From positions 1 through 22,180 of the IMG/VR virus record IMGVR_UViG_3300032240_000612: DNA of 22,180 nt; one strand, 5' to 3'. Shown here piece by piece: positions 1 to 7,244 of the stretch (position 1 is the first letter of the stretch; every line of letters begins with the position of its first letter). This DNA is from a virus. Both the position numbers and the translations under genes were made by a program. The notes under the pieces were generated by a model. That model was given only the letters and a program-made list of their open reading frames with translations, had not been told where the DNA came from and ran no database searches.

Positions 1-258
1 AACTTGACAATCAAAGGTGAGTAGAAAGATAAAGTTGAATTGACATACCTACATCGTGGAATTTGCACTCGTTCTTTCACCAAAGTAATCACAATTGCAG
101 ACACCATTGAAGTAAAGGGTGCTGAAATCAAAGATGGCATTCTTCGTGTTGGACTTGAGAACATCATTCCAGAACACAAGAAACCACGCAAGATTGAAAT
201 TAGTAATGACTTGAAAGAGTTTAAACCACAACTCTTACAAGAAAAACTAGCAGCATAA
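1..258 (+). CDS. hsp20: Hsp20/alpha-crystallin small heat-shock protein, 3' part, with in-frame TAG
   Basis: The 5' end of the gene lies outside the window. Frame 1 reads NLTIKGE, then TAG at 22-24, then KDKVELTYLHRGI and on to LENIIPEHKKPRKIEI. Both sides of the TAG match the alpha-crystallin domain of IbpA/Hsp20 chaperones: the strand before the loop, the YLHRGI segment, the DGILRVGLE strand and the IPEHKKPRKIEI tail. The family binds unfolded proteins as ATP-independent oligomeric holdases, and Hsp20 genes are known in marine T4-like phages. The stop falls in the variable loop where homologues have a charged or polar residue. It may be a real nonsense mutation, a read-through codon or a sequence error. 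A TTG at 40-42 could start a truncated 72-residue product, but it has no convincing ribosome binding site and would lack half the domain. The family call is firm; whether the gene is intact is open. Confidence 0.85.
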
Positions 259-260
259 AG

Positions 261-281
261 AGTGGGGCGCAATGCCCCACT
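261..281 (+). terminator. Stem-loop, probable transcription terminator after hsp20
   Basis: GTGGGGC (262-268) and GCCCCAC (274-280) form a perfect GC-rich 7-bp stem with loop GCAAT, extended by an A-T pair at 261/281. It sits directly after the hsp20 stop codon and is followed by TTATTG, a short and imperfect T tract. The position and strength of the stem fit an intrinsic terminator; the weak T tract means it may only attenuate or act as an mRNA 3' stabiliser. Confidence 0.65.
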
Positions 282-297
282 TATTGAAAGGTATATA

Positions 298-861
298 ATG
301 GATAAAAATTTAGAATCATATCTCAAAATTTTTAAGGTACTTTCTGAAGAAGATTGTATTAGAACTGTCAATGCTTTGGAAGAAAAAGAAACCGAATTCG
401 AAACACACCAATTCTATAATTCACGTGATAACTCATATCATTCATATGAACATGAACTTTCGGTAGCGTATTCTCAGATTGAAACAAAAGATTTAATTAT
501 GAATGAAATATGGAAAACTATTCGACAGTATCTTGATGAAATTAAATTTTCGTGGTTCAAAAGTTGGAATGGATATTCAGCAGTTCGTTTTAATCGATAT
601 CGTACTGATACAGAAATGAAACTTCATTGTGATCATATTCATTCTATGTTTGATGGTCCACGCAAAGGCGTACCTACATTAAGTATTCTAGGTTCTCTAA
701 ACAATGATTATAAAGGTGGTGAACTTGTATTTTGGAATGATACTGTTGTTGAGTTAAAAGCAGGTGAGATTATGATATTTCCTTCTAATTTTTTATATCC
801 ACATGAGGTCAAACTGGTGACAGAAGGCACACGGTACTCATTTGTTTCTTGGACATGGTAA
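298..861 (+). CDS. 2OG-Fe(II) oxygenase, prolyl-4-hydroxylase type (first copy)
   Basis: A 187-residue protein from ATG 298, chosen because GAAAGG lies 6 bases upstream; the frame opens earlier at GTG 262, but that lies inside the terminator stem. The C-terminal half carries the double-stranded beta-helix signature of 2-oxoglutarate/Fe(II) dioxygenases: H110-x-D112 (LHCDHIH), distal H169 (YPHEV) and 2OG-binding R179 (GTRYSFVSW), with the KGGELVFW strand between them. These enzymes couple 2OG decarboxylation to hydroxylation of a protein, nucleic acid or small molecule. The substrate is not predictable here. A second, clearly different member follows at 1015. Members of this family are frequent in marine T4-like phages, where roles are mostly unproven. 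Family assignment is strong, function unknown. Confidence 0.88.
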   Translation: MDKNLESYLKIFKVLSEEDCIRTVNALEEKETEFETHQFYNSRDNSYHSYEHELSVAYSQIETKDLIMNEIWKTIRQYLDEIKFSWFKSWNGYSAVRFNRYRTDTEMKLHCDHIHSMFDGPRKGVPTLSILGSLNNDYKGGELVFWNDTVVELKAGEIMIFPSNFLYPHEVKLVTEGTRYSFVSWTW

Positions 862-1034
862 TGAAACCTAATTCAAATTTTAAAATGAACAAACCATTAA
901 AGATCATGTTGACTAATATGGAACATGAACGTAAGAAAACTTTTCGTGATGCAATAATATCCGCAATCATCGCACCTAAGATTGAATTCAAAAAGAAAAA
1001 GAAAGAGGGATTGGATGAAACATCAAATAATTGA
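861..1034 (+). CDS. Small basic conserved-type phage protein
   Basis: A 57-residue ORF whose ATG overlaps the preceding stop codon as TAATG, a typical coupled restart. It ends 20 bases inside the next gene. It would fill an otherwise empty gap of about 150 bases, which supports it being real. The protein starts MKPNSNFKMNKPLKIML, has a central helix-prone segment and a Lys-rich C-terminus (IEFKKKKKEG); no transmembrane segment or catalytic motif is visible. The FKMNKPLKIML start resembles small unnamed proteins in marine T4-like phages, from memory only. No function is suggested. An in-frame ATG at 855 is an alternative start. Confidence 0.55.
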   Translation: MKPNSNFKMNKPLKIMLTNMEHERKKTFRDAIISAIIAPKIEFKKKKKEGLDETSNN

Positions 1035-1635
1035 GTCTAGTGAAGGTTCAGTTATTATTTTAGATGATGTTTATTCGCAAAACACCTATAACATAATATT
1101 AAATCAGGTATTAGATTTAATACAATTAGGAAAAATTAATGATCATGATCAGATAGGAACTGCTACTAAAACAGTAAAAAGTTCTGATTATCTCAGTCAC
1201 AGAAAAGGTTTGTGGATAGACAATTTTTTTGCGGAAAACCGACATAATTTTTTATATTTTGTAGAACAATATAATACAATTAAAAAAATCATCTCAGATA
1301 TCAAATCTATTCCTTTTGTTTTTCGTGGTATAGAAGCAACCAATTATGATGAAAGTCTTTTAGGTATATATTCTAATAATGATGGGTATAGTTCCCATAA
1401 AGATATTTCTGTTTACTCATCAATTTTTTTCTTACATGACGAAAAAAAATTTTCGGGTGGGGATTTAATTTTCGATGAAATGAATTTAAAAATCGAATTT
1501 AAAAAAAACAGATTGATATTATTTCCGAGTTGGACATACCATGGAGTTAGTAAAGTTTTTTATCCAGAAAATTACAAACCCAAATTTAATGAATTTAGAA
1601 TGTCAATAACAACTTTTTACATGATAAAGAATTAG
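1015..1635 (+). CDS. 2OG-Fe(II) oxygenase (second, divergent copy)
   Basis: A 206-residue protein from ATG 1015, preceded by AGAGGG at 1004-1009; an in-frame TTG at 982 is rejected because it has no comparable site. The dioxygenase core is visible: H128-x-D130 (SSHKDIS), a GGDLIF strand, distal H176 (TYHGVSK) and R195 (FRMSITTF). It differs from the 298 enzyme over most of its length, so the pair is not a recent duplication. Base use is more AT-rich than the neighbours, with long A runs (AAAAAAAA around 1442-1449 and 1501-1507), suggesting separate acquisition. It ends in TAG followed at once by in-frame TGA, the only TAG-terminated main gene in the window. Substrate unknown; a protein or nucleotide hydroxylase are equally possible. 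Confidence 0.82.
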   Translation: MKHQIIESSEGSVIILDDVYSQNTYNIILNQVLDLIQLGKINDHDQIGTATKTVKSSDYLSHRKGLWIDNFFAENRHNFLYFVEQYNTIKKIISDIKSIPFVFRGIEATNYDESLLGIYSNNDGYSSHKDISVYSSIFFLHDEKKFSGGDLIFDEMNLKIEFKKNRLILFPSWTYHGVSKVFYPENYKPKFNEFRMSITTFYMIKN

Positions 1636-1655
1636 TGAGCACTTACTTCTAAACT

Positions 1656-2156
1656 ATGAAAACTAAATTTATAAACGCCCACATGCAAGCGGCAGAAGTT
1701 TATGCTGAGTTATCATCAGCAACTAGACTTCATGTCGGTTGCGTAGTGGTAAAAGACAACACAATCATTGGTATCGGGTATAACGGTATGCCATCAGGTT
1801 GGGACAATGATTGTGAGGAAATTTCATATGTCCTGAAAGATGAATGTTACTATACCGAAAAGCAAATGAAAGAAAACGGTTATAATGAAACTTCTCATGG
1901 GTGGTCTAAAATGCGATCCAAGCGTGAAGTTCTTCATGCCGAAACCAATGCTCTAGCAAAGGTTGCTCGATCTACCAATTCTTCCGAAGGCGCATCATTG
2001 TTTGTTACTCACGAACCTTGCTTAGACTGTGCCAAAATCATACATCAAGCAGGAATCAAAGAGGTATATTACCGCAATGAATATCCTCGTGCTGATGGTG
2101 GGGCACAATTTCTAAAAAACTGCGGTATAGATGTACATAAACTTGACAAAGAATGA
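1656..2156 (+). CDS. dCMP deaminase (deoxycytidylate deaminase)
   Basis: A 166-residue zinc-dependent cytidine/deoxycytidylate deaminase. The catalytic motifs are H94-A-E96 (VLHAETNAL), where H binds zinc and E shuttles the proton, and P121-C122-x-x-C125 (HEPCLDCAK), the other two zinc ligands. The N-terminal ATRLHVGCVVVKDN segment and the GYNGMPSGWDNDC loop are typical of the ComEB/dCMP deaminase branch. It would convert dCMP to dUMP, feeding thymidylate synthesis for phage replication, as Cd does in T4. The start has no obvious Shine-Dalgarno sequence. The gene's last bases contain the -35 box of the promoter at 2143, so a transcription boundary lies at its end. Confidence 0.93.
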   Translation: MKTKFINAHMQAAEVYAELSSATRLHVGCVVVKDNTIIGIGYNGMPSGWDNDCEEISYVLKDECYYTEKQMKENGYNETSHGWSKMRSKREVLHAETNALAKVARSTNSSEGASLFVTHEPCLDCAKIIHQAGIKEVYYRNEYPRADGGAQFLKNCGIDVHKLDKE

Positions 2157-2171
2157 AGGTCTTGATATACT
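2143..2171 (+). promoter_or_regulatory. Near-consensus sigma70 (early-type) promoter
   Basis: TTGACA (2143-2148), a 17-base spacer and TATACT (2166-2171), with an extended -10 TG at 2163-2164. This gives 6/6 and 5/6 matches at ideal spacing. It lies across the dCMP deaminase stop codon and in the largest gap of this region, with a predicted start near 2178 and an untranslated leader of about 22 bases containing GGAG before ATG 2201. It would transcribe 2201, 2428 and gp43 using the unmodified host RNA polymerase. Confidence 0.8.
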
Positions 2172-2200
2172 GTTTATAGTTTCAATTTTATGGAGTTAAT

Positions 2201-2431
2201 ATGAGTAGCACAACTAGAGTAGCAAAGCAAATCGCAGAAACAAATCCGAAGTATCCTAAAGCATACAAATATAATGTTGTCTATCGTGAGTTCGACAACA
2301 TGGTTGAGTTGATCGGTCTTGTTGACGATCCTACATATGACATCGCAGACTTCCGTGGTCGTGAGATGTTGTTTCCTAAAAAATGGGTGACACTTGATGT
2401 CCTCGAAACTTCAATGAGGGTGGCAGCATGA
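2201..2431 (+). CDS. Small conserved-type hypothetical protein
   Basis: A 76-residue protein (MSSTTRVAKQIAETNPKYP...) with a good ribosome binding site (GGAG about 7 bases before ATG). It is the first gene after the strong promoter at 2143, and its stop overlaps the next start as ATGA, so it is co-translated with the 2428 gene. The composition is soluble, with alternating beta-strand-like segments (YKYNVVYREF, MVELIGLV). No recognised motif. The position at the head of the polymerase operon suggests an early or replication-associated role, but that is inference from context only. Confidence 0.8.
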   Translation: MSSTTRVAKQIAETNPKYPKAYKYNVVYREFDNMVELIGLVDDPTYDIADFRGREMLFPKKWVTLDVLETSMRVAA

Positions 2432-2739
2432 GTAACATTAAACTAATCACTTTTACAACACAACAAACAATCATCGCAGAAGTTATTGATGATGGTGATT
2501 TTGGTGTACTGGTTATAAATCCAGTGCAAGTAATTGCAGTACCACCACGAAATGCTAGTGATCAAGGTGGTGTAGGATTTGCACCATATCTTGCTTATAC
2601 TGAAGAGTTTGATAAAGGTATTACAATCAGACAAGAAAATATATTTTGCATCACAACTCCAATCAGTGATCTGCTAGAACAATATCGTAAAATGTTCAGT
2701 CGTATTGAAATCGCACCTGCTGGTTTAAAACTTGTTTAA
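2428..2739 (+). CDS. Conserved phage protein, possibly Sm-like fold
   Basis: A 103-residue protein with the pattern of a small beta-barrel: IKLITFTTQQTIIAEV, then a variable turn, then VLVINPVQVIAV, a GVGFAPYLAY segment, an ITIRQENIFCITTP strand and a C-terminal helix (DLLEQYRKMFS). The 'strand, I-x-G/AEV, INPVxV, GFxPF/Y, ITTP' arrangement recurs in small proteins beside replication genes of marine T4-like phages and recalls Sm/LSm barrels. That fold call is an inference from the strand pattern, not a proven match. It overlaps the 2201 gene by 4 bases and is followed 20 bases later by gp43. Confidence 0.8.
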   Translation: MSNIKLITFTTQQTIIAEVIDDGDFGVLVINPVQVIAVPPRNASDQGGVGFAPYLAYTEEFDKGITIRQENIFCITTPISDLLEQYRKMFSRIEIAPAGLKLV

Positions 2740-2743
2740 AACT
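2723..2743 (+). repeat. Tandem 10-base direct repeat before gp43
   Basis: GTTTAAAACT occurs at 2723-2732 and again at 2734-2743, one base apart. The copies straddle the stop of the 2428 gene and end 16 bases before the gp43 start. A third, degenerate echo (GAAAACTATG) follows at 2749-2758. No clear Shine-Dalgarno sequence precedes gp43, so this stretch is a candidate operator or translational control site, or simply the by-product of a Leu-Lys-Leu-Val coding end. Confidence 0.4.
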
Positions 2744-2759
2744 ATAACGAAAACTATGA

Positions 2760-5288
2760 ATGAGTAAATATTACACAAACGTTGCAGTACACGGTAACAA
2801 CATATTGTTTCGTGGTGTAAACAATGGTCGGAGAGTTAAAGGCAAAGTCCCATACTCTCCGACGTTGTTTTTACAATCAAACAAACCTTCCGAATGGCGT
2901 TCATTGTTTAATGAACCATTGGAGCCTATGAAGTTTGAAACTATTAGGGAGACCAGAGATTTTGTTAAACGTTATGAAGAAGTTTCAAACTTTAAAATCT
3001 ATGGTAATACAAGGTATGAATACGCATTCATTGCTGACAATCATAGAGGCATCATTGATTGGGATATTTCTCATCTATCAGTTGTCATAATCGATATTGA
3101 GGTTGGATCAGAGAATGGTTTTCCTGATCCATACAAAGCGCATGAACCTATTACTGCTATTGCTATTCATCAATTGAATGGTGGTACGACAGTTTATGGT
3201 TGTGGTGAATATAAGGTGAAAGGTGAAGAAACATATGTCTTATGTGAAGATGAAATCGATTTGTGCAAACGGTTTCTTGCTGATTGGTCAGTCAATCCTC
3301 CTGACGTTGTTACTGGTTGGAATATCAAGTTCTTTGATATACCTTACATTGTTAATAGGTTTACACGTGTACTTGGCGAAGATAGCGTAAAGAAACTTTC
3401 TCCTTGGGGTGTGTATTCACAGCGTGATACCAAGTTCAAGGGTAAAGAACAAACAGTCTATGATATCGTTGGTGTTGCTGCATTAGATTACATGGAACTA
3501 TATCAATGGTATGCGCCTGGTGGTAAGTCACAAGAATCGTATCGTCTGGATAATATCGCACAAGTAGAACTTGGTGAAGGTAAGATTGCATATGATGACT
3601 ATGACAGTCTCCATGAATTGTATAGAGAGAACTATCAATTATTCATTGAGTATAACATTAAAGATGTACACTTGATTCTAAAGATGGAAGATAAGTTGAA
3701 GTTGATTGAATTGGCTTTGACTCTTGCGTATGATACCAAGTGTAACTATGATGATGTATTTGCACAAACACGCATGTGGGATGCAATCATCTATTCGTAT
3801 CTGCTCGATAAAAAGATTGTTGTTCCACCACGCCGTATTAGTAAAAAGACAGAAGCATTTGAAGGTGCATATGTTAAAGATCCACAAGTTGGTTTGCACA
3901 ATTGGGTTGCATCATTTGACTTGAATTCTCTGTATCCGCATTTGATTATTCAATACAATATCTCACCAGAAACATTAATTGATTCTGAGGACTATGATGA
4001 AAACATGAGGTCTTTGGCATCAAAAGCATCTGTCGATAAATTGTTGTATAAAGAATTGGACACTGATGATTTGAAAGATGTATCAATTACTCCAAATGGT
4101 CAATTCTTCCGAACGGACATACAAGGCTTTTTACCAAAGATGATGGAAGAAATGTATGAAGATCGAAAGAAGTTTAAAAAGTTGATGTTGAAGTCTCAAC
4201 AAGATTATGAGAATGAAAGTGATCCAAAAAAGCAATATGAAATTGAAAAACTAATTGCACGTTATAATAATCTACAATTAGCCAAGAAGGTATCGTTGAA
4301 CTCTGCTTATGGTGCTATGGGTTCACAGTATTTTAGATTTTATGATCTTCGTATGGCACTTGCTGTCACTACCGCTGGTCAGTTGTCTATTCGTTGGATC
4401 GAGAATAAATTAAACCAATACTTAAACAAACTACTAAAAACTGAAAAAGATTATGTTATCGCCTCTGACACAGATTCGATTTATCTCAACCTTGGTCCGT
4501 TGGTTGATAGCGTCTACAAAAAGGGAAAGGAACCTTCAGCAGTTATCACATTCATGGACAAGGTCTGTGAAGATAAAATTCAACCGTTCATCGATGAGAG
4601 TTATAAAGAACTTGCTGCGTATGTCCACGCATATGATCAAAAGATGATTATGAAACGTGAAGGTCTTTCAGATAAAGGTATCTGGACTGCCAAGAAACGT
4701 TACATTCTGAATGTGTACAACAATGAAGGCATTCAATATAATGAACCACATCTAAAGGTGATGGGTCTTGAGATGGTAAAATCTTCCACACCTGCTGCGG
4801 TGCGTGAGAAGATGCGACAACTTATCAAACTGATTGTCACCACTGATGAATTAACAGTGCAAACATTTATTGCCGAGTTTAAAGAACAGTTCAAATCATT
4901 GCCTGTTGAAGAGATATCTTTTCCGCGTGGATTGAATGGTTTGAGAGAATATTCGGACTCGTCTACGCTATATAAAAAAGGCACACCAATTCATGTAAAA
5001 GGTGCGATACTTTATAATCATTTCCTAAAACAACAGGGCTTGACAACTAAGTATCAGTCGATTCAAGAAGGTGAAAAACTAAAATTCACTTATCTTAAAT
5101 CACCGAATCCATTTAAAGACTCTGTGGTATCTTTCCCAACAAGATTACCAAAAGAGTTTGGTCTACAAGAATATATTGATTATGATCTACAGTTTGAGAA
5201 AACATTTCTTGATCCAATCAAAACTATTCTTGATTGTATTGGTTGGGAAACTGAAAAACAAAATACTCTAGATTCATTCTTCAAATGA
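2760..5288 (+). CDS. 43: DNA polymerase, family B, T4 gp43 type
   Basis: An 842-residue replicative polymerase with a complete 3'-5' exonuclease and polymerase. Exo I is D112-I-E114 (VVIIDIEVG), Exo II N188...F192-D193 (GWNIKFFD), Exo III Y298-x3-D302 (YNIKD). Polymerase motif A is D387-LNSLYP, motif B K510-x3-NSAYG518, motif C D570-TDS573. All catalytic acids are present. The C-terminus ends QNTLDSFFK, where Q834-x-x-L837-x-x-F840-F841 is a clean sliding-clamp-binding (PIP-like) peptide, as expected for a gp45-tethered enzyme. Length is slightly below T4 gp43 (898). No intein or intron interrupts it. A minicistron ATG AAT GAG TAA (2756-2767) overlaps the start, and no strong ribosome binding site is visible, so translation may be controlled or coupled; T4 gp43 is known to repress its own translation. 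Confidence 0.98.
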   Translation: MSKYYTNVAVHGNNILFRGVNNGRRVKGKVPYSPTLFLQSNKPSEWRSLFNEPLEPMKFETIRETRDFVKRYEEVSNFKIYGNTRYEYAFIADNHRGIIDWDISHLSVVIIDIEVGSENGFPDPYKAHEPITAIAIHQLNGGTTVYGCGEYKVKGEETYVLCEDEIDLCKRFLADWSVNPPDVVTGWNIKFFDIPYIVNRFTRVLGEDSVKKLSPWGVYSQRDTKFKGKEQTVYDIVGVAALDYMELYQWYAPGGKSQESYRLDNIAQVELGEGKIAYDDYDSLHELYRENYQLFIEYNIKDVHLILKMEDKLKLIELALTLAYDTKCNYDDVFAQTRMWDAIIYSYLLDKKIVVPPRRISKKTEAFEGAYVKDPQVGLHNWVASFDLNSLYPHLIIQYNISPETLIDSEDYDENMRSLASKASVDKLLYKELDTDDLKDVSITPNGQFFRTDIQGFLPKMMEEMYEDRKKFKKLMLKSQQDYENESDPKKQYEIEKLIARYNNLQLAKKVSLNSAYGAMGSQYFRFYDLRMALAVTTAGQLSIRWIENKLNQYLNKLLKTEKDYVIASDTDSIYLNLGPLVDSVYKKGKEPSAVITFMDKVCEDKIQPFIDESYKELAAYVHAYDQKMIMKREGLSDKGIWTAKKRYILNVYNNEGIQYNEPHLKVMGLEMVKSSTPAAVREKMRQLIKLIVTTDELTVQTFIAEFKEQFKSLPVEEISFPRGLNGLREYSDSSTLYKKGTPIHVKGAILYNHFLKQQGLTTKYQSIQEGEKLKFTYLKSPNPFKDSVVSFPTRLPKEFGLQEYIDYDLQFEKTFLDPIKTILDCIGWETEKQNTLDSFFK

Positions 5289-6193
5289 TAAACGCCATTC
5301 TACCATTTATTACTGCAATCGCTCTGTCTGGTATTGCAGCATACTATTCAGTTATTGGTCTTGCACAGATATTTCCTGGTTCATACTGGCCTATTATCAT
5401 TATGGGTTCGGTACTTGAAGCAGCAAAATTGGTAACAGTATCTTGGGTATACAATAACTGGAAAGAAACATTTTCTGCATTGAAAGTATATTTTCTGATT
5501 GCAGTTATATTGCTCATGGGTATAACTTCAATGGGTATTTTTGGCTATCTTTCAAAAGCACATATTGAACATTCATCAAGTATTGCACCATTGGTTGAAA
5601 AGGAATTTATTTATGATGAGAAGATCAAAACGCTTAAAGAAACCATCGAGACTAATCGCAAAAATGTCTTACAGTTGGATGCGGCTGTCGACCAAGTCAT
5701 GGCACGCTCGGCGGACGAAAGGGGGGCTGAGAGGTCGAACCAAATCCGCAAAGCCCAACAGAAGGAGCGCCTACGAGCGGCTGATGAGATTGCTAGGGCG
5801 CAGACCGAAATACAGAAAATTACGGAAGAAAAGTCTCCTATATCCTTGGAAATTAAAAAGGCTGAGTCAGACTTGGGGCCTATAAAATATGTGGCAGATG
5901 TAGTTTATGGCACACAAGATCGAGACTTAATTGATAAAGCAGTTAGATTAGTAATCTTTGTAATCATTGTGGTATTCGATCCACTTGCGGTATTATTATT
6001 GATTGCTGCTAATCAAACATACCGTAGAATAAAAGAAGAGAAAGTTAAACCTAAAATTAAAAAGGTAGTAAAAAAGAAAAAGATTGACAAGGATGACAGT
6101 CCTAGTTTAGAATCATTCTTAGTGGATGATAATCATCAAGTAATACGAAAAGATAATATTGCTAATATTGGAGATATAGATGAGCGTTCTTGA
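5285..6193 (+). CDS. Membrane-anchored coiled-coil protein between gp43 and uvsX
   Basis: A 302-residue protein with three N-terminal transmembrane segments (about 4-27, 34-56, 67-90), a charged coiled coil (about 104-200; KTLKETIETNRKNVLQL onwards), a fourth transmembrane segment (219-243, RLVIFVIIVVFDPLAVLLLI) and a Lys-rich tail. The start overlaps the gp43 stop as ATGA. Proteins of this layout sit beside replication genes in several marine T4-like phages, from memory; the function is not known. The position suggests tethering replication or recombination proteins to the membrane, or sensing membrane state, but this is inference. Codons for residues about 139-179 are strikingly different from the rest (5701-5820 is 58% GC by count, with AGG, GGG, TCG and CGC codons), coinciding with a nested +1-frame ORF. 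Confidence 0.85.
   Translation: MINAILPFITAIALSGIAAYYSVIGLAQIFPGSYWPIIIMGSVLEAAKLVTVSWVYNNWKETFSALKVYFLIAVILLMGITSMGIFGYLSKAHIEHSSSIAPLVEKEFIYDEKIKTLKETIETNRKNVLQLDAAVDQVMARSADERGAERSNQIRKAQQKERLRAADEIARAQTEIQKITEEKSPISLEIKKAESDLGPIKYVADVVYGTQDRDLIDKAVRLVIFVIIVVFDPLAVLLLIAANQTYRRIKEEKVKPKIKKVVKKKKIDKDDSPSLESFLVDDNHQVIRKDNIANIGDIDERS
5613..5885 (+). other. Candidate nested +1-frame ORF (90 aa, very basic)
   Basis: Inside the membrane-protein gene, in the +1 frame, ATG 5613 follows AAAAGGAA (5598-5605) and opens 90 codons to a TAA at 5885. The product would be highly basic (MMRRSKRLKKPSR..., then RRTKGGLRGRTKSAKPNRR). It spans the GC-rich, codon-shifted island of the host gene, which is what dual coding could produce. 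However, Arg-rich reading follows automatically from a GC-rich patch, the spacing to ATG is a little long, and no homologue is recognised. Low confidence. Confidence 0.2.
6084..6113 (+). promoter_or_regulatory. Candidate sigma70 promoter before uvsX
   Basis: TTGACA (6084-6089), an 18-base spacer and TAGAAT (6108-6113): 6/6 and 5/6 matches. It lies inside the end of the membrane-protein gene, with a predicted start near 6120, 60 bases before uvsX. A chance match inside coding sequence is possible. Confidence 0.4.
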
Positions 6194-7244
6194 TAAGTTA
6201 AAAAAAGCATCGACAATTAAAGAAACTTCGATCCTTGCATCATCTCAGTTTTTTACTGAGAAAGATATGATACAAACTGGTGTGCCTATGGTTAACGTAG
6301 CACTATCTGGTAATCTGGACGGTGGTCTGACACCTGGTCTGACCATGTTTGCTGGTCCATCAAAACATTTTAAAACTGCATTTGCTTTACTGATGGCATC
6401 TGCTTATATGAAGAAGTATCCAGATGCAGTAGTTCTATTTTATGATTCTGAGTTTGGTACACCACAATCTTACTTTGATACATTCAACATTGATACCGAT
6501 CGTGTGCTTCATACTCCTATTACCGACGTTGAGCAGTTAAAGCATGACATTATGGTTCAGTTACAACAGATTGCAAAAGGTGATAAGGTTATTATCATTC
6601 TCGATTCGATTGGTAATCTGGCATCAAAGAAAGAAGTTGATGATGCAACAGAAGGTAAATCTGTAGCAGATATGAGTCGTGCAAAACAAATGAAGTCGTT
6701 GTTCCGTATGGTCACACCACACTTGACAATCAAAGACATTCCAATGATTGTTGTGAATCACACATACAAAGAGATTGGTTTGTATCCTAAAGATATCGTT
6801 GGTGGTGGTACAGGTTCATACTACTCAGCAGATACAATTTGGATTCTTGGTCGTCAGCAAGAAAAGACCGGCACCGAAATCACAGGATACAACTTCATCA
6901 TCAATGTTGAGAAGTCACGATTTGTTCGTGAGAAGTCTAAGATACCTGTAGCAGTATCGTTCGATGGTGGCATCCAAAAGTATTCTGGTCTGATGGACAT
7001 TGCACTTGAAGGTAACTTTGTAAATAAACCATCGAATGGTTGGTATGCTAAAGTCGATCAAGAAACTGGTGAGATTGGTGACAAGAAACGATTTGATGAT
7101 ACACAAAATGCAGAGTTCTGGAAAGATATTCTTGCTAGTGAGAAGTTTAAAGAATATGTAAGGAAACGATATGAAATCACATATGGTAGCATTATGGGAA
7201 AAGATCCAGTTTTGGAAGAAGAAGAGTTCGTTGGTGATGTATAA
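6180..7244 (+). CDS. uvsX: UvsX, RecA-like recombinase
   Basis: A 354-residue RecA/UvsX-family strand-exchange ATPase. Walker A is G59-PSKHFKT66, very close to T4 UvsX GPSKSFKS rather than bacterial RecA. YDSE (88-91) carries the catalytic glutamate, Walker B is VIIILDS (137-143), and the DNA-binding loop region follows (NLASKKEVDDATEGKS; later GGGTGSYYSA). It forms filaments on single-stranded DNA for recombination-dependent replication and repair, working with gp41, gp32 and UvsY. The start overlaps the preceding gene by 14 bases, with GGAG about 6 bases before ATG. It is followed by the linker protein and gp41, the usual T4-like order in marine phages. Confidence 0.96.
   Translation: MSVLDKLKKASTIKETSILASSQFFTEKDMIQTGVPMVNVALSGNLDGGLTPGLTMFAGPSKHFKTAFALLMASAYMKKYPDAVVLFYDSEFGTPQSYFDTFNIDTDRVLHTPITDVEQLKHDIMVQLQQIAKGDKVIIILDSIGNLASKKEVDDATEGKSVADMSRAKQMKSLFRMVTPHLTIKDIPMIVVNHTYKEIGLYPKDIVGGGTGSYYSADTIWILGRQQEKTGTEITGYNFIINVEKSRFVREKSKIPVAVSFDGGIQKYSGLMDIALEGNFVNKPSNGWYAKVDQETGEIGDKKRFDDTQNAEFWKDILASEKFKEYVRKRYEITYGSIMGKDPVLEEEEFVGDV

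Noticed and set aside
4-33. TTGACA at 4 with a GATAAA-like box as a promoter
   Set aside because: Only a 4/6 match at the -10 box, and inside the conserved Hsp20 coding segment.
262-297. GTG start extending the first oxygenase upstream
   Set aside because: The GTG is the first arm of the terminator stem; ATG 298 has a clear ribosome binding site.
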